DNA from: Paenibacillus bouchesdurhonensis
GTDB taxonomy: Bacteria; Bacillota; Bacilli; Paenibacillales; Paenibacillaceae
Assembly: GCF_900155685.1 (NCBI RefSeq)
Contig: NZ_LT732548.1
Coordinates: forward strand, 829,421 to 893,420
Reading direction: 5' to 3'
Length of the DNA: 64,000 nucleotides
The notes under the pieces were generated by a model. It was not told where the DNA came from, searched no databases, and saw only the letters and a program-made list of their open reading frames with translations. The translations under genes were made by a program, and so were the position numbers. Shown here piece by piece: positions 29,134-41,580 of this stretch (position 1 is the stretch's first letter; each line of letters begins with the position of its first letter).

Positions 29134-32100
29134 TTGTTGGACGTCAACAACTTCGAGTTTATGAAAATTGGGCTTGCTTCCCCAGATAAAATTCGTTCTT
29201 GGTCCCGCGGAGAAGTGAAGAAACCGGAAACGATCAACTACCGTACGTTGAAACCGGAAAAGGAAGGGCTGTTCTGTGAGAAAATTTTCGGCCCAACCAA
29301 AGACTGGGAATGTCATTGCGGTAAGTATAAGCGTGTCCGTTATAAAGGCGTCGTCTGTGATCGCTGCGGCGTCGAAGTGACAAGAGCTAAAGTTCGCCGT
29401 GAGCGTATGGGTCACATCGAGCTGGCTGCCCCGGTATCCCACATCTGGTATTTCAAAGGGATTCCAAGCCGTATGGGTCTGGCGCTCGATATGTCGCCGC
29501 GTTCATTGGAAGAGATTATTTACTTTGCATCTTATGTCGTTACCGATCCAGGTGAAACTCCGCTGGAGAAAAAGCAGCTCTTGTCCGAGAAGGAATACCG
29601 CAGCTATCGTGAGAAATACGGCTACGGCTTCCAAGCTGGGATGGGTGCTGAGGCGGTTAAGAAATTGCTCCAGGATCTCGATATCGACAAAGAGCTTGAG
29701 TTTTTGAAAGAAGAGCTGCGCACGGCTCAAGGTCAACGCCGTAATCGTGCGATCAAACGCCTGGAGGTCATCGAAGCCTTCCGTAATTCCGGCAATGAGC
29801 CGGAGTGGATGATTCTCGACGTGCTTCCAGTTATTCCGCCAGAGCTTCGTCCGATGGTACAACTGGATGGTGGTCGTTTTGCGACGTCTGACTTGAATGA
29901 CCTGTATCGTCGTGTAATTAACCGTAACAACCGTTTGAAACGTCTGCTTGATCTCGGTGCACCGGATATTATCGTGCAAAATGAGAAGCGGATGCTCCAA
30001 GAGGCGGTTGATGCCTTGATCGACAACGGTCGTCGCGGACGTCCGGTGACAGGCCCTGGTAACCGCCCGCTCAAATCTCTCAGCCATATGCTGAAAGGGA
30101 AGCAAGGGCGCTTCCGTCAGAACCTTCTCGGTAAACGGGTTGACTATTCCGGTCGTTCCGTTATCGTCGTAGGGCCTTACTTGAAAATGTACCAATGCGG
30201 TCTGCCGAAGGAAATGGCGCTTGAGCTGTTCAAGCCGTTCGTCATGAAGGAACTGGTCAATAAAGGCTTGGCTCACAACATTAAGAGCGCAAAGCGCAAA
30301 GTTGAACGCGTCAGCCCTGAGGTATGGGATGTGCTCGAAGAAGTCATTAAAGAGCATCCAGTTCTGCTTAACCGTGCGCCTACCCTTCACCGCCTGGGAA
30401 TTCAGGCATTCGAGCCGATCCTTGTTGAGGGCCGTGCGATTCGTCTGCATCCGCTCGTATGTACTGCTTATAATGCGGACTTTGACGGTGACCAGATGGC
30501 GGTTCACGTGCCGCTTAGCGCTGAAGCTCAAGCTGAAGCGCGGATTCTGATGCTTGCCTCCGGCAACATTCTGAACCCGAAAGACGGTAAGCCGGTAGTT
30601 ACTCCTTCGCAGGATATGGTTCTCGGCTCCTTCTATCTGACGATGGACAACAAGGAAGCGAAGGGAACGGGGATGATTCTCGGTTCTGCTCATGAAGCCA
30701 TCTCCGCTTACCAACGGGGAACGGTATCCCTGCATGCGCGTGTGGCCATCCCGGCTAAAGCGCTTGGCAAAACAGGATTTACCGAGGCTCAGCAAAATGC
30801 GCTGCTTGTGACGACAGTTGGCCGGATTATTTTCAATGAAATTTTCCCAGCTAGCTTCCCGTACATTAACGAGCCTTCGCGCAACAACCTGTTCCAAGGA
30901 ACGCCAGATCATTACTTTATTTATGACAAAGGCGCTAACATTGTTGAACGTATTCTGGCCATGCCGCAAACTGGGGGAATCGGTAAAGAGTACCTCGGAG
31001 AAATCATCGGCCGCTGCTTTGAAATTTACCATACGACGGAAACGTCGGTTATTCTCGATAATATCAAGCAAACCGGCTTCACCTATTCTACTCGTGCGGG
31101 CGTAAGTATTGCTGTCTCGGACGTTGTCGTTCCAGATGCGAAGCAGGAAATCCTGCGTGAGTCGGATGAGAAGGTTCGCGTCGTTACGAACCAATACCGC
31201 CGCGGTCTGATTACGAACGAAGAGCGTTACGACCGTGTTATCGATATCTGGTCTAAATCGAAGGATCAAATTACCGATGTGCTCATGAAATCGATGGATC
31301 GCTTCAACTCCATTATGCTCATGGTCGACTCTAAAGCACGGGGGAACAAATCCCAGATTACACAACTTGGCGGAATGCGGGGTCTGATGGCTAACCCATC
31401 CGGCCGGATCATCGAACTTCCGATCAAGTCGAACTTCCGTGAAGGTCTGACGGTTCTCGAGTACTTCCTGTCGACACACGGTGCTCGTAAAGGTCTGGCG
31501 GATACCGCGCTGCGGACCGCTGACTCCGGTTATCTGACCCGTCGTCTCGTTGACGTTGCACAGGACGTTATCGTTCGCGAGGAGGATTGCGGTACGGATA
31601 AAGGCTTTACTGTCGGTGTTATCCAAGATGGTAAAGAGGTTATTGAGGATCTGTACGATCGTATTGAAGGACGTTATTCCTTTGAGACGATCAAGCATCC
31701 TAAGACGGGTGAGGTTATCGTTCACCGCAATGAGCTGATCGATTCCGATAAGGCGCATGAAGTGGTGGATGCTGGTATTAGTAAGCTGCAAATCCGCTCT
31801 GTACTGAGCTGTCGTGCACGCCATGGCGTATGTAAGAAATGTTACGGCCGCAACCTTGCGACAGGCAAGCATGTGGAGATTGGTGAAGCGGTGGGCATCA
31901 TTGCCGCTCAATCCATCGGTGAGCCGGGAACTCAGCTTACGATGCGTACGTTCCATACCGGGGGCGTTGCCGGAGATGATATTACCCAAGGTTTGCCGCG
32001 TATTCAGGAGTTGTTCGAGGCTCGTAACCCGAAAGGTCAAGCCACGATCAGTGAAATCGACGGCGTAATCAAGGAAATTCGCGAAGCCAAGGATCGTAGA

Positions 32101-32751
32101 GAAATCGAGGTTCAAGGGGAAGCAGAGACCAAAACATACTCTGTTACCTACGGTTCCCGCCTGCGCGTCAGCGAAGGCCAGGAAATCGAAGCGGGCGATG
32201 AATTGACAGATGGTTCCATTGACCCGAAAGAAATTCTACGCATCAAAGGAATTCGCGGGGTACAGAACTATATTCTTCAGGAAGTTCAGCGTGTATACCG
32301 TAACCAAGGTGTTGAAATCAACGATAAACATATCGAGGTTATGATCAAACAAATGCTTCGTAAGATTCGTATTGTGGATGCAGGGGATACACCTCTCCTC
32401 CCAGGAGCTTTCGTTGATCTCTATGAATATGAGATGGCGAATAAGGAAGCAATCCTATCCGGTCAAGAACCGGCGGTTGCCAAACCTGTCCTACTCGGAA
32501 TTACGAAAGCGTCGCTTGAGACGGATTCCTTCCTGTCGGCCGCTTCCTTCCAGGAAACGACCCGGGTACTTACCGATGCCGCTATCAAGGGCAAAGTAGA
32601 TAAACTGCTTGGCCTGAAAGAGAACGTCATTATCGGTAAGCTGATCCCAGCTGGTACAGGTATGAACCGTTATCGCAGCGTGCAGTTTGAAGAACCGGAG
32701 AATGCGGAAGCTTCTGAAGAAAGTCTTGAGCAGCCGGTCTCGGTTGAATAA
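29134..32751 (+). CDS. rpoC: RNA polymerase beta' subunit
   Basis: 1205 aa from the TTG at 29134 (AAGGAGGG seven bases upstream), giving the family N-terminus [18 protein letters not shown]. Zinc site one: CHCGKY and CDRCG near residues 60-78. Catalytic NADFDGDQM with aspartates at about 449, 451 and 453. The second zinc site is near [15 protein letters not shown]. Full length, followed by a strong terminator. Confidence 0.98.
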   Translation: MLDVNNFEFMKIGLASPDKIRSWSRGEVKKPETINYRTLKPEKEGLFCEKIFGPTKDWECHCGKYKRVRYKGVVCDRCGVEVTRAKVRRERMGHIELAAPVSHIWYFKGIPSRMGLALDMSPRSLEEIIYFASYVVTDPGETPLEKKQLLSEKEYRSYREKYGYGFQAGMGAEAVKKLLQDLDIDKELEFLKEELRTAQGQRRNRAIKRLEVIEAFRNSGNEPEWMILDVLPVIPPELRPMVQLDGGRFATSDLNDLYRRVINRNNRLKRLLDLGAPDIIVQNEKRMLQEAVDALIDNGRRGRPVTGPGNRPLKSLSHMLKGKQGRFRQNLLGKRVDYSGRSVIVVGPYLKMYQCGLPKEMALELFKPFVMKELVNKGLAHNIKSAKRKVERVSPEVWDVLEEVIKEHPVLLNRAPTLHRLGIQAFEPILVEGRAIRLHPLVCTAYNADFDGDQMAVHVPLSAEAQAEARILMLASGNILNPKDGKPVVTPSQDMVLGSFYLTMDNKEAKGTGMILGSAHEAISAYQRGTVSLHARVAIPAKALGKTGFTEAQQNALLVTTVGRIIFNEIFPASFPYINEPSRNNLFQGTPDHYFIYDKGANIVERILAMPQTGGIGKEYLGEIIGRCFEIYHTTETSVILDNIKQTGFTYSTRAGVSIAVSDVVVPDAKQEILRESDEKVRVVTNQYRRGLITNEERYDRVIDIWSKSKDQITDVLMKSMDRFNSIMLMVDSKARGNKSQITQLGGMRGLMANPSGRIIELPIKSNFREGLTVLEYFLSTHGARKGLADTALRTADSGYLTRRLVDVAQDVIVREEDCGTDKGFTVGVIQDGKEVIEDLYDRIEGRYSFETIKHPKTGEVIVHRNELIDSDKAHEVVDAGISKLQIRSVLSCRARHGVCKKCYGRNLATGKHVEIGEAVGIIAAQSIGEPGTQLTMRTFHTGGVAGDDITQGLPRIQELFEARNPKGQATISEIDGVIKEIREAKDRREIEVQGEAETKTYSVTYGSRLRVSEGQEIEAGDELTDGSIDPKEILRIKGIRGVQNYILQEVQRVYRNQGVEINDKHIEVMIKQMLRKIRIVDAGDTPLLPGAFVDLYEYEMANKEAILSGQEPAVAKPVLLGITKASLETDSFLSAASFQETTRVLTDAAIKGKVDKLLGLKENVIIGKLIPAGTGMNRYRSVQFEEPENAEASEESLEQPVSVE

Positions 32752-32765
32752 TTAACATGTAAATG

Positions 32766-32815
32766 CGGTGCAGCCGAAAGAGTGTGTACACGTTCGGCTG
32801 CACCGTTGTTTTATT
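32766..32815 (+). terminator. Intrinsic terminator after rpoC
   Basis: Perfect 13-bp stem CGGTGCAGCCGAA (32766-32778) with TTCGGCTGCACCG (32793-32805), then TTGTTTTATT. Confidence 0.88.
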
Positions 32816-32852
32816 GCCGTCTCGGGCACGAATATTGTTTCAAACAAATTGC

Positions 32853-32882
32853 TTGACATGGCCTATATCAAAATGCTAAGAT
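32853..32882 (+). promoter_or_regulatory. Promoter of rplGB and the str genes
   Basis: Perfect TTGACA (32853-32858), 18-base spacer, TAAGAT (32877-32882), about 50 bases before rplGB. Confidence 0.7.
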
Positions 32883-32931
32883 ATCAAAGTGCGTGAGTAC
32901 GGTGAATCCCTGTAAATTGGAGGACTTTGTG

Positions 32932-33186
32932 ATGTCTAACGATAGAGGGCTACAGGACGCTCATGTCAAAATCGGCACGAAGCAAACGATGCGGATCGTT
33001 GAGCTAGGCCGTGCAGAAGAAGTTTATGTGGCTGAAGATGCAGATCCGCGCCTTACATCGAAGATTATCGCTCTATGTAACCAATATGGAGTCAAGCTGA
33101 CTTATGTGGATACGATGGACAATCTCGGCAAGGCTTGCGGGATTGAGGTAGGGGCGGCGATGGCTGCGATTGAAAGAGATAGTTGA
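32932..33186 (+). CDS. rplGB: L7Ae-family K-turn RNA-binding protein (YbxF type)
   Basis: 84 aa from the ATG at 32932 (TTGGAGG upstream; an earlier GTG at 32893 has no binding site). ELGRAEEVYVAEDADPRL and the tail GACGIEVGAA-like segment fit the L7Ae/L30e fold that recognises kink-turns. B. subtilis YbxF binds K-turns and is placed identically before rpsL. Cellular role not settled. Confidence 0.88.
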   Translation: MSNDRGLQDAHVKIGTKQTMRIVELGRAEEVYVAEDADPRLTSKIIALCNQYGVKLTYVDTMDNLGKACGIEVGAAMAAIERDS

Positions 33187-33194
33187 TAGAAATC

Positions 33195-33292
33195 GTTTTT
33201 GCTGATTTAGGGCAAACCTTTCGGCAAAAACTTTTCCTTTGTTCTTTTATGAACCGCCTGGGTCTGTGGGCTTAAAAGCGGAGGTTTATAAA
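33195..33292 (+). other. Inverted repeats in the rpsL leader
   Basis: GTTTTTGC (33195-33202) pairs with GCAAAAAC (33224-33231), followed by a T-rich stretch, so it could act as a partial terminator. A second imperfect repeat, TTTATGAACCGCC (33246-33258) with GGAGGTTTATAAA (33280-33292), lies next to the rpsL ribosome binding site. Possible regulation of the str operon; not matched to a known leader. Confidence 0.4.
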
Positions 33293-33329
33293 AGAAACAA
33301 GCAATACTTAGGAAGGGGGTGGCAACAAC

Positions 33330-33749
33330 ATGCCAACAATTAACCAATTGGTACGTAAAGGTCGTCAGGACAAAGTTTACAAATCCAAATCGCCAGCATT
33401 GCATAGAGGGTTTAACGCTCTCAAACGCGAAGCTACTGAATTGAAATCTCCTCAAAAACGTGGGGTGTGCACTCGGGTAGGAACGATGACTCCTAAGAAA
33501 CCGAACTCCGCACTTCGTAAATACGCGCGTGTTCGCTTGACGAACCGTGTTGAGGTGACAGCTTATATCCCAGGGATCGGACATAACCTGCAAGAGCACA
33601 GTGTCGTGCTGATTCGTGGAGGTCGGGTAAAAGACCTTCCGGGGGTACGTTATCATATCGTTCGTGGAGCACTGGATACGGCTGGAGTGAACAACCGTAT
33701 GCAAGCTCGTTCCAAATACGGCGCGAAACGTCCGAAAGCAAAGAAATAA
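33330..33749 (+). CDS. rpsL: 30S ribosomal protein S12
   Basis: 139 aa. The decoding-centre loops [11 protein letters not shown] and the [25 protein letters not shown] segment are wild-type at the positions where streptomycin-resistance changes occur. First gene of rpsL-rpsG-fusA-tuf. Confidence 0.97.
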   Translation: MPTINQLVRKGRQDKVYKSKSPALHRGFNALKREATELKSPQKRGVCTRVGTMTPKKPNSALRKYARVRLTNRVEVTAYIPGIGHNLQEHSVVLIRGGRVKDLPGVRYHIVRGALDTAGVNNRMQARSKYGAKRPKAKK

Positions 33750-33806
33750 TTAGCTAGCCATTTAAGCTTCATTAATGTTTGAACTAACACTGAAAGGGGG
33801 ATAACT

Positions 33807-34277
33807 ATGCCACGCAAAGGTCCAGTTGCCAAAAGAGACGTATTGCCGGATCCGGTGTATAACAGTAAACTCGTTACTCGCTTGATCAACCGCATTATGC
33901 TCGACGGTAAACGCGGTGTTGCTCAAAGCATCCTATATAACGCTTTTAACATTATTCAAGAGCGCACGGGGAATGACCCGATGGAAGTATTTGAAGCAGC
34001 AATCAAGAACATCATGCCGGTATTGGAAGTTAAAGCTCGTCGTGTGGGCGGATCCAACTACCAAGTGCCTATCGAAGTAAAACCAGAGAGACGTACAGCT
34101 CTGGGACTACGTTGGCTCGTAAACTACTCCCGCAACCGCGGAGAGAAGACGATGGAAGAGCGTTTGGCTGCAGAGATTATCGATGCATCCAACAACACGG
34201 GTGCTTCCGTTAAGAAACGTGAAGACACACACAAAATGGCCGAAGCGAACAAAGCGTTCGCACACTACCGCTGGTAG
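33807..34277 (+). CDS. rpsG: 30S ribosomal protein S7
   Basis: 156 aa, [20 protein letters not shown] start and the conserved [19 protein letters not shown] segment. A primary 16S rRNA 3'-domain binder. Ribosome binding site AAAGGGGG. Confidence 0.97.
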   Translation: MPRKGPVAKRDVLPDPVYNSKLVTRLINRIMLDGKRGVAQSILYNAFNIIQERTGNDPMEVFEAAIKNIMPVLEVKARRVGGSNYQVPIEVKPERRTALGLRWLVNYSRNRGEKTMEERLAAEIIDASNNTGASVKKREDTHKMAEANKAFAHYRW

Positions 34278-34328
34278 GATTCGGTTCAACCAATCTTATA
34301 AATCTATAATTCGAAGGGAGAAAATTTC

Positions 34329-36407
34329 ATGACCAGAGAGTTCTCCTTGAAGAATACACGTAATATCGGGATCATGGCGCATATTGACGCCGGAAAGACA
34401 ACGACAACGGAACGGATCTTGTTCTATACTGGCCGGACGCATAAAATTGGCGAAACCCATGAGGGTTCCGCTACGATGGACTGGATGGATCAAGAGCAGG
34501 AGCGTGGTATTACCATCACTTCTGCGGCTACAACCGCTTCTTGGAAGGGTCACCGCGTTAATATCATTGATACCCCGGGGCACGTCGACTTCACAGTTGA
34601 AGTCGAACGTTCTCTTCGTGTATTGGACGGGGCAGTTGGCGTTTTCAGTGCAAAGGAAGGCGTTGAGCCTCAGTCGGAAACCGTATGGAGACAGGCTGAC
34701 AAATATAGCGTTCCTCGTATCGCTTATGTCAACAAAATGGATATTATCGGTGCTGATTACCTCAGCGTTGTAAAAGATATGCGCGAGCGTCTGCAAGCGA
34801 ACGCAGTTGCAATTCAACTGCCGATCGGTGCAGAGGATAACTTTATCGGCATCATCGACATTGTTGCCGAGAAGGCGTATATCTACAAAGACAACATGGG
34901 CCAAAACATCGAAGAGACCGAGATTCCTGAGGATTACAAAGCGCAAGTAGAGGAACTTCGTGCTGAGCTGATTGAGAAGGTTGCAGAACTGGATGAAGAT
35001 CTGACAATGAAATACCTCGAAGGCGAGGAAATCAGCATCGACGAAATCAAAGCAGCACTTCGCAAAGGTGTTGTTGAAGTTAAAATCTTCCCAGTTATTT
35101 GCGGATCTTCTTATCGTAACAAAGGCGTTCAGCTGATGCTGGATGCTGTTATCGATTACTTGCCGGCTCCGATCGATGTACCGAGCATTGTAGGACATCT
35201 TGAAGACGGTACTGAAGTGGAGCGTCATTCTTCTGACGAAGAGCCGTTCTCGGCATTGGCATTTAAAATTATGACTGACCCTTATGTTGGTAAGCTGACG
35301 TTCTTCCGCGTATACTCCGGCGTTCTGCAATCCGGTTCTTACGTGCTGAATGCAACGAAAGGCAAACGTGAGCGGATCGGCCGTATCCTGCAAATGCACG
35401 CAAACAGCCGTCAAGAGATCACCGAAGTTTACGCAGGTGACATCGCTTCAGCGGTTGGTTTGAAAGATACGGGAACAGGTGATACACTGTGTGATGAGAA
35501 GAACCCTGTTATTCTCGAATCCATGAACTTCCCTGATCCAGTTATCGAAATCGCAGTTGAACCTAAGACTAAAGCTGACCAAGATAAGCTTGGTGTAGCT
35601 CTTGGTAAACTGACTGAGGAAGACCCGACGCTTCGTGCTCATACGGACGAAGAAACGGGCCAAACGATCCTTGCTGGTATGGGTGAGCTTCACCTCGATA
35701 TCATCATCGAACGTATGCGTCGTGAATTCAAGGTTGACACCAACGTGGGTAAACCACAGGTTGCATACCGCGAGACATTCAAGGTTCCTGCGCGTGTTGA
35801 AGGTAAATTCGTACGTCAATCCGGTGGTCGTGGACAATACGGTCACGTATGGGTTGAATTCGAACCACTAGAAGCAGGTTCAGGCAACCAATTCGACAGC
35901 AAAATCGTCGGCGGTGCTGTACCGAGAGAATATATCGCTCCAGCGCAACAAGGTATTGAAGAAGCTATGAAGAATGGTGTTCTTGCAGGCTTCCCGCTTG
36001 TAGACGTTAAAGCCACAATCGTAGACGGTTCATACCATGATGTTGACTCCAGTGAGATGGCGTTTAAAATCGCTGGTTCGATGGCTTTGAAAGCAGCTAA
36101 GGACAAATGTCAAGCTGTTCTCCTTGAGCCAATCATGAAAGTTGAAGTTACGGTTCCGGAAGAGTACATGGGTGATGTAATGGGTATGCTGAACTCCCGT
36201 CGTGGACGCATCGAAGGTATGGATTCCCGCGGAAGCGCACAAATCATTCGTGCCAAAGTACCTCTTTCCGAAATGTTCGGATATTCAACAACGCTTCGTT
36301 CCGGTACACAAGGACGCGGTGTGTTCTCGATGGAGCTTTCCCACTATGAAGAGGTTCCTAAGAACATTTCCGAAGAAATCGTATCGAAACACAAAGGCGA
36401 AGAATAA
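34329..36407 (+). CDS. fusA: Elongation factor G
   Basis: 692 aa. GTPase motifs AHIDAGKTT (G1), RGITI (G2), DTPGH (G3) and NKMD (G4) are present, then domains II-V ending with the [13 protein letters not shown] loop of domain V. Drives translocation and, with RRF, ribosome recycling. Confidence 0.98.
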   Translation: MTREFSLKNTRNIGIMAHIDAGKTTTTERILFYTGRTHKIGETHEGSATMDWMDQEQERGITITSAATTASWKGHRVNIIDTPGHVDFTVEVERSLRVLDGAVGVFSAKEGVEPQSETVWRQADKYSVPRIAYVNKMDIIGADYLSVVKDMRERLQANAVAIQLPIGAEDNFIGIIDIVAEKAYIYKDNMGQNIEETEIPEDYKAQVEELRAELIEKVAELDEDLTMKYLEGEEISIDEIKAALRKGVVEVKIFPVICGSSYRNKGVQLMLDAVIDYLPAPIDVPSIVGHLEDGTEVERHSSDEEPFSALAFKIMTDPYVGKLTFFRVYSGVLQSGSYVLNATKGKRERIGRILQMHANSRQEITEVYAGDIASAVGLKDTGTGDTLCDEKNPVILESMNFPDPVIEIAVEPKTKADQDKLGVALGKLTEEDPTLRAHTDEETGQTILAGMGELHLDIIIERMRREFKVDTNVGKPQVAYRETFKVPARVEGKFVRQSGGRGQYGHVWVEFEPLEAGSGNQFDSKIVGGAVPREYIAPAQQGIEEAMKNGVLAGFPLVDVKATIVDGSYHDVDSSEMAFKIAGSMALKAAKDKCQAVLLEPIMKVEVTVPEEYMGDVMGMLNSRRGRIEGMDSRGSAQIIRAKVPLSEMFGYSTTLRSGTQGRGVFSMELSHYEEVPKNISEEIVSKHKGEE

Positions 36408-36419
36408 TTTTTGTATCTG

Positions 36420-36460
36420 CTGATCGGAGGGATTTCCTTCATGGAAGCCCCTCCGATCAG
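36420..36460 (+). other. Long hairpin between fusA and tuf
   Basis: CTGATCGGAGGG (36420-36431) and CCCTCCGATCAG (36449-36460) are a perfect 12-bp stem, extended inward by TTTCC/GGAA pairing. The flank is CCAACATAACA with no T-run, so this is not an ordinary terminator. It could stabilise tuf mRNA, which is needed in excess, or be a processing site. Confidence 0.6.
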
Positions 36461-36500
36461 TCCAACATAACAATCCATATTTAAGGAGGAACTGTTTAAA

Positions 36501-37694
36501 ATGGCAAAGGCTAAATTTGAACGTACAAAACCGCACGTTAATATTGGAACAATCGGTCACGTTGACCATGGTAAAACTACGTTGACTGCAGCAATCACTA
36601 CTGTTTTGACTAAAACTTACGGTGGAGGTAGCGCGATCGCATACGACCAAATCGACAAAGCTCCTGAAGAGCGCGAGCGCGGTATCACTATCTCTACTTC
36701 CCACGTTGAGTATGAGTCGGCTAATCGCCACTACGCTCACGTTGACTGCCCAGGTCACGCCGACTATGTTAAAAACATGATCACTGGCGCGGCTCAAATG
36801 GACGGCGCAATCCTGGTTGTATCCGCAGCTGACGGCCCAATGCCGCAAACTCGCGAGCACATCCTGTTGTCCCGTAACGTAGGCGTTCCTTACATTGTTG
36901 TATTCTTGAACAAATGCGACATGGTTGAAGACGAAGAACTTCTTGAGCTTGTTGAGATGGAAGTTCGCGACCTGCTTAACGAATATGAGTTCCCAGGCGA
37001 TGACACTCCAGTTATCCGTGGATCTGCTCGTGAAGCTCTTCAAAACCCAGATGGCGACTACGCTAAGAAAATCATCGAAATGTTCGAAATCATCGACGAG
37101 TACATTCCGCTTCCAGAGCGTCCGGTTGACAAACCATTCTTGATGCCAGTTGAGGACGTATTCTCCATCACTGGTCGTGGTACGGTTGCTACAGGCCGCG
37201 TTGAGCGTGGTACTGTTAAAGTCGGCGACGAGATTGAAATCGTTGGTATCCAAGAAGAAACTAAAAAATCCGTTGTTACGGGCGTTGAAATGTTCCGTAA
37301 ATTGCTTGATTCCGCTGAAGCGGGCGACAACATCGGTGCACTGCTCCGCGGTGTAGATCGTACCCAAATCGAGCGCGGTCAAGTTCTTGCAAAGCCAGCT
37401 TCCGTTAATCCGCATACTGAGTTCACTGCTCAAGTATACGTATTGACTAAAGAAGAGGGCGGACGTCACAAACCTTTCTTCACAGGTTACCGTCCACAAT
37501 TCTATTTCCGTACAACTGACGTTACAGGTATCATCAACCTGCCAGAAGGTACTGAAATGGTTATGCCTGGCGACAACATCGAAGTTACTGTATCCCTGAT
37601 CGCTCCAATCGCGATTGAAGAAGGAACTCGCTTCTCCATCCGTGAAGGTGGACGTACAGTTGGATCCGGTGCAGTTGTTTCCATCCAAAAATAA
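36501..37694 (+). CDS. tuf: Elongation factor Tu
   Basis: 397 aa. [10 protein letters not shown] (G1), RGITI, DCPGH and NKCD motifs present; domains II and III intact ([26 protein letters not shown]). Delivers aminoacyl-tRNA. Ribosome binding site AAGGAGG; strong codon bias as expected for the most abundant protein. Confidence 0.98.
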   Translation: MAKAKFERTKPHVNIGTIGHVDHGKTTLTAAITTVLTKTYGGGSAIAYDQIDKAPEERERGITISTSHVEYESANRHYAHVDCPGHADYVKNMITGAAQMDGAILVVSAADGPMPQTREHILLSRNVGVPYIVVFLNKCDMVEDEELLELVEMEVRDLLNEYEFPGDDTPVIRGSAREALQNPDGDYAKKIIEMFEIIDEYIPLPERPVDKPFLMPVEDVFSITGRGTVATGRVERGTVKVGDEIEIVGIQEETKKSVVTGVEMFRKLLDSAEAGDNIGALLRGVDRTQIERGQVLAKPASVNPHTEFTAQVYVLTKEEGGRHKPFFTGYRPQFYFRTTDVTGIINLPEGTEMVMPGDNIEVTVSLIAPIAIEEGTRFSIREGGRTVGSGAVVSIQK

Positions 37695-37718
37695 TAAGGT
37701 TACCTAACCTTAAAATGA

Positions 37719-37761
37719 AGAGCTGTCCTGAAGGTCTTATGACCCCAGGGCAGCTTTTTTG
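37719..37761 (+). terminator. Intrinsic terminator after tuf
   Basis: AGCTGTCCTG (37721-37730) pairs with CAGGGCAGCT (37746-37755, one wobble), with inner GGTC-TTAT-GACC, then TTTTTT. Ends the str operon. Confidence 0.88.
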
Positions 37762-37856
37762 AAGTTTAGGCTTTAGAGCTGGATTGACAGATTCTCATCG
37801 AGTTCCTTCCAATATATGTGTTAGAGATTTTTCGATAAAAATGTATAATATTTTGC

Positions 37857-37885
37857 TTGCATTACATCTGCCTTTTCTATATAAT
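37857..37885 (+). promoter_or_regulatory. Promoter of the S10 operon
   Basis: TTGCAT (37857-37862), 17-base spacer, perfect TATAAT (37880-37885), about 140 bases before rpsJ. The leader contains ACACCC (37933-37938) with GGGTGT (37957-37962) as a small hairpin. An L4-type leader as in Gammaproteobacteria is not recognisable. Confidence 0.75.
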
Positions 37886-37920
37886 AGTGAATGTTGTTCT
37901 GTGACTGTGCGATGATGTGA

Positions 37921-38331
<411 letters not shown>

Positions 38332-38373
38332 TATCAATCGTAAGTCGATTAGGAAAGGAAAAGAGGTGTCAAC

Positions 38374-38997
38374 ATGAAAGGTATCTTAGGGAAAAAACTC
38401 GGAATGACTCAAGTGTTTACCCCAGAGGGAATTGTTATTCCTGTAACGGTAATTGAAGCTGAGTCCAACGTTGTTCTGCAGAAGAAAGATGCAGATAACG
38501 ACGGCTATGAAGCCATCCAAATCGGTTATGCCGATAAAAAGGAAAGCAGAGCTACCAAACCTGAATTAGGTCACGCTAAGAAGGCGAATGCAGCACCTAA
38601 GCGCTACGTTCGTGAAATTCGCGGTGTTGATATGGCAGCATATGAAGTTGGCCAAGAGGTCAAAGTTGATATTTTTGCTGAAGGCGAATTTGTTGACGTA
38701 ACAGGCATTTCTAAAGGTAAAGGATTCCAAGGTAATATCAAACGCTGGGGTCAAAGCCGCGGGCCTATGTCTCACGGTTCCCGTTACCATCGCGGGCCAG
38801 GTTCCATGGGTTCCATCCAAGCCAACCGTGTTCCTAAAGGCAAAAAACTGCCAGGACATATGGGTAGCGAAACAGTGACGATTCAAAATCTTGAAGTCGT
38901 TCGCGTGGATGCTGAGCGCAACGTATTGCTGATTAAAGGATCCATTCCAGGTCCTAAAAATAGCGTAGTGAAAATCAAACAAGCGGTTAAGAAATAA
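38374..38997 (+). CDS. rplC: 50S ribosomal protein L3
   Basis: 207 aa. [15 protein letters not shown] start; the extended loop near [12 protein letters not shown] reaches the peptidyl-transferase region. Second gene of the S10 cluster. Confidence 0.97.
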   Translation: MKGILGKKLGMTQVFTPEGIVIPVTVIEAESNVVLQKKDADNDGYEAIQIGYADKKESRATKPELGHAKKANAAPKRYVREIRGVDMAAYEVGQEVKVDIFAEGEFVDVTGISKGKGFQGNIKRWGQSRGPMSHGSRYHRGPGSMGSIQANRVPKGKKLPGHMGSETVTIQNLEVVRVDAERNVLLIKGSIPGPKNSVVKIKQAVKK

Positions 38998-39025
38998 TCG
39001 CCTTTAAAGAAAGGAGGAACAAGCA

Positions 39026-39649
39026 ATGCCTAAAGTAGCACTTTATAATGTCAGTGGTAGCCAAGTGGGCGAAGTTGAACTAAATGACGCGGTATTCGGT
39101 ATTGAGCCGAACGTTCACGTTCTTCACGATGCAGTTGTTATGCAGCGCGCTTCCCTGCGTCAGGGTACTCATAAAGTAAAAGGACGCTCCGAAGTTCGCG
39201 GCGGCGGCCGTAAACCATGGAAACAAAAAGGCACAGGTCGTGCTCGTCACGGTTCGATCCGCTCCCCGCAATGGGTTGGCGGCGGAATCGTGTTTGGTCC
39301 GACTCCACGCAGCTATGCGTTCAAATTGCCTAAGAAAGTTCGCCGTTTGGCGATCAAATCGGCTCTTTCTTCGAAAGTGATCGATCAAGACATTATCGTA
39401 CTGGATGCGCTTAGTCTGAACGCTCCTAAGACGAAAGAGTTTGCAGCGATTCTGAACAACCTGAAAGTAGATCGCAAAGCATTGATCGTAGCTCCTAGCT
39501 ATGATGATAATGTGGCGTTGTCCGCACGCAACATCCCAGGTGTTAAATTCGTTGCAGCTGACGGCATTAATGTTCTTGACGTGCTGACGCACGACAAACT
39601 GATCATTACGAAAGAAGCAGTTCAGAAGGTAGAGGAGGTGCTCGCGTAA
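39026..39649 (+). CDS. rplD: 50S ribosomal protein L4
   Basis: 207 aa. The tunnel loop [29 protein letters not shown] segment (about 48-72), linked to macrolide response when mutated, looks wild-type. The stop codon overlaps the rplW start (TAATG). Confidence 0.97.
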   Translation: MPKVALYNVSGSQVGEVELNDAVFGIEPNVHVLHDAVVMQRASLRQGTHKVKGRSEVRGGGRKPWKQKGTGRARHGSIRSPQWVGGGIVFGPTPRSYAFKLPKKVRRLAIKSALSSKVIDQDIIVLDALSLNAPKTKEFAAILNNLKVDRKALIVAPSYDDNVALSARNIPGVKFVAADGINVLDVLTHDKLIITKEAVQKVEEVLA

Positions 39650-39939
39650 TGAAGGATCCTCGTGATATAATTAAACGTCCAGTGATTACGGAACGTACGG
39701 CTGATTACATGGGAGAGAACAAATACGTTTTCGAAGTAGACATTCGTGCGAACAAGACCGAAATCAAACAAGCTGTAGAAGCGATCTTTAATGTAAAAGT
39801 GAGCAGTGTGAATACGTTGCGTGTTCCTGGTAAGCCGAAACGTTACGGACGCCACTTCGGGTATACTCCTGAATGGAAGAAAGCATTCGTTACGCTGACA
39901 GCTGACAGCAAACCGCTTGAATTTTTTGAATCGGTATAA
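39649..39939 (+). CDS. rplW: 50S ribosomal protein L23
   Basis: 96 aa; [16 protein letters not shown] start. Lies at the tunnel exit, where it docks signal recognition particle and trigger factor. Start overlaps the rplD stop by one base, giving translational coupling. Confidence 0.96.
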   Translation: MKDPRDIIKRPVITERTADYMGENKYVFEVDIRANKTEIKQAVEAIFNVKVSSVNTLRVPGKPKRYGRHFGYTPEWKKAFVTLTADSKPLEFFESV

Positions 39940-39968
39940 TAGAACGTTAGAGCAAGGAGGGAAAAACA

Positions 39969-40799
39969 GTGCCAATTAAAAAGTATAAACCGACATCTCC
40001 GGCTAGACGGAATATGTCTGTATCCACTTTTGAAGAAATTACTACGGATCGTCCGGAGAAATCGTTGCTTGCTCCACTGAGCAAAACGGCTGGACGCAAC
40101 AACCACGGTAAAATTACGGTTCGCCACCACGGTGGAGGACATAAACGTAACTATCGCATCATCGACTTCAAACGCAATAAAGATGGAATTCCAGGTCGCG
40201 TTGCTACAATCGAGTATGACCCGAACCGGACTTCCAACATCGCTCTGATCCACTACGTTGACGGCGAGAAACGCTACATTTTGGCTCCGAAAGGACTGAA
40301 AGTAGGCGACATGATCGAGTCAGGACCTGGGTCTGACATCAAAATCGGTAATGCTCTTCCTTTGGAGAACATTCCAGTAGGTACAGTTATCCACAACATT
40401 GAACTTCAACCAGGCAAAGGCGGACAACTTGTTCGTGCGGCTGGTACAGAAGGACAATTGCTCGGTAAAGAAGATAAGTACGTATCCGTTCGCCTGTCTT
40501 CTGGCGAAGTGCGTAAAATTCTTAAAGTTTGCCGTGCAACCATTGGTTCTGTGGGTAACCAAGACCATGAATTGATCAAGATCGGTAAAGCTGGCCGCGG
40601 TCGTTGGCTCGGCAAGCGTCCATCTGTACGCGGTGTCGTCATGAACCCGAACGATCACCCACACGGTGGTGGTGAAGGTCGTGCGCCAATCGGACGTAAG
40701 TCTCCGCTTTCTCCATGGGGCAAACCGACGCTTGGTTACAAAACGCGTAAAAAAGGCAAAGCTTCTGATAAATATATCGTTCGCGGCCGCACGAAGTAA
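39969..40799 (+). CDS. rplB: 50S ribosomal protein L2
   Basis: 276 aa, GTG start behind AAGGAGGG. The conserved [19 protein letters not shown] contains the histidine near the peptidyl-transferase centre. Essential 23S rRNA binder. Confidence 0.97.
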   Translation: MPIKKYKPTSPARRNMSVSTFEEITTDRPEKSLLAPLSKTAGRNNHGKITVRHHGGGHKRNYRIIDFKRNKDGIPGRVATIEYDPNRTSNIALIHYVDGEKRYILAPKGLKVGDMIESGPGSDIKIGNALPLENIPVGTVIHNIELQPGKGGQLVRAAGTEGQLLGKEDKYVSVRLSSGEVRKILKVCRATIGSVGNQDHELIKIGKAGRGRWLGKRPSVRGVVMNPNDHPHGGGEGRAPIGRKSPLSPWGKPTLGYKTRKKGKASDKYIVRGRTK

Positions 40800-40919
40800 T
40801 CCGCTGCCAGCGGATCACTTCCTGGTCACGATAATAGAAGATATCAACAGCTGGCATAAGCCGGCTTAAGCCCGAAAGAGATCAAGTCATTTTCAAAGTG
40901 GCGAAGGGAGGAAAAATAC

Positions 40920-41198
40920 ATGAGTCGCAGTCTGAAAAAGGGGCCATTCGTAGATGGTTACCTGCTGAAGAAAGTGGAAGAAGCGAGCGCATCGAACAAA
41001 AAGGTAGTTATCAAAACTTGGTCCCGTCGCTCCACGATTTTCCCGCAATTCATTGGGCATACGTTCGGTGTATATGATGGCCGCAAGCATGTTCCGGTAT
41101 ATGTTACTGAGGATATGGTCGGACATAAACTCGGCGAATTTGCTCCAACCCGTACCTATAAAGGTCATACGGACGACGATAAGAAAACGAGACGCTAA
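40920..41198 (+). CDS. rpsS: 30S ribosomal protein S19
   Basis: 92 aa; [19 protein letters not shown] start and [18 protein letters not shown] core. Head of the 30S subunit, paired with S13. The 120-base gap from rplB shows no other feature. Confidence 0.97.
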   Translation: MSRSLKKGPFVDGYLLKKVEEASASNKKVVIKTWSRRSTIFPQFIGHTFGVYDGRKHVPVYVTEDMVGHKLGEFAPTRTYKGHTDDDKKTRR

Positions 41199-41234
41199 GG
41201 GATAAGTTCTTCGTTTGAGAGGAGGTAACACACT

Positions 41235-41567
41235 ATGGAAGCTAAAGCACATGCAAGATCCATCCGTATTGCTCCGCGGAAAGCAAGATTGGTTATCGAT
41301 TTGATCCGTGGCAAGCAAGTTGGCGATGCTATCGCAATTCTCCGCCACACGCCTAAGGCGGCTTCCCCGATTGTGGAGAAGCTTTTGAATTCGGCAATTG
41401 CGAATGCTGAGCATAACTATTCTCTGGATGTTAATAAATTGGTTGTTACGGAAGCGTACGTAAACCAAGGTCCTACAATGAAACGTTTCCGCCCGCGGGC
41501 AATGGGACGTGCAAGTCGGATCAACAAACGCACCAGCCACATTACTTTGGTGGTATCCGAAAAATAA
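41235..41567 (+). CDS. rplV: 50S ribosomal protein L22
   Basis: 110 aa; [21 protein letters not shown] start. The C-terminal hairpin [12 protein letters not shown] lines the exit tunnel, where macrolide-resistance mutations occur; sequence appears wild-type. Confidence 0.97.
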   Translation: MEAKAHARSIRIAPRKARLVIDLIRGKQVGDAIAILRHTPKAASPIVEKLLNSAIANAEHNYSLDVNKLVVTEAYVNQGPTMKRFRPRAMGRASRINKRTSHITLVVSEK

Positions 41568-41580
41568 GGAGGGAAAACGC

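Noticed and set aside
29503..32115. 870-codon open frame on the minus strand across rpoC
   Set aside because: It is an antisense shadow of a highly biased, conserved gene. It has no ribosome binding site or recognisable domain.
33480..33640. Streptomycin-resistance mutation in rpsL
   Set aside because: TPKKPNSA and the second loop are wild-type.
36285..37688. 467-codon minus-strand open frame across tuf
   Set aside because: Antisense shadow caused by strong codon bias in tuf; rich in Cys, Phe and Ser with no domain.
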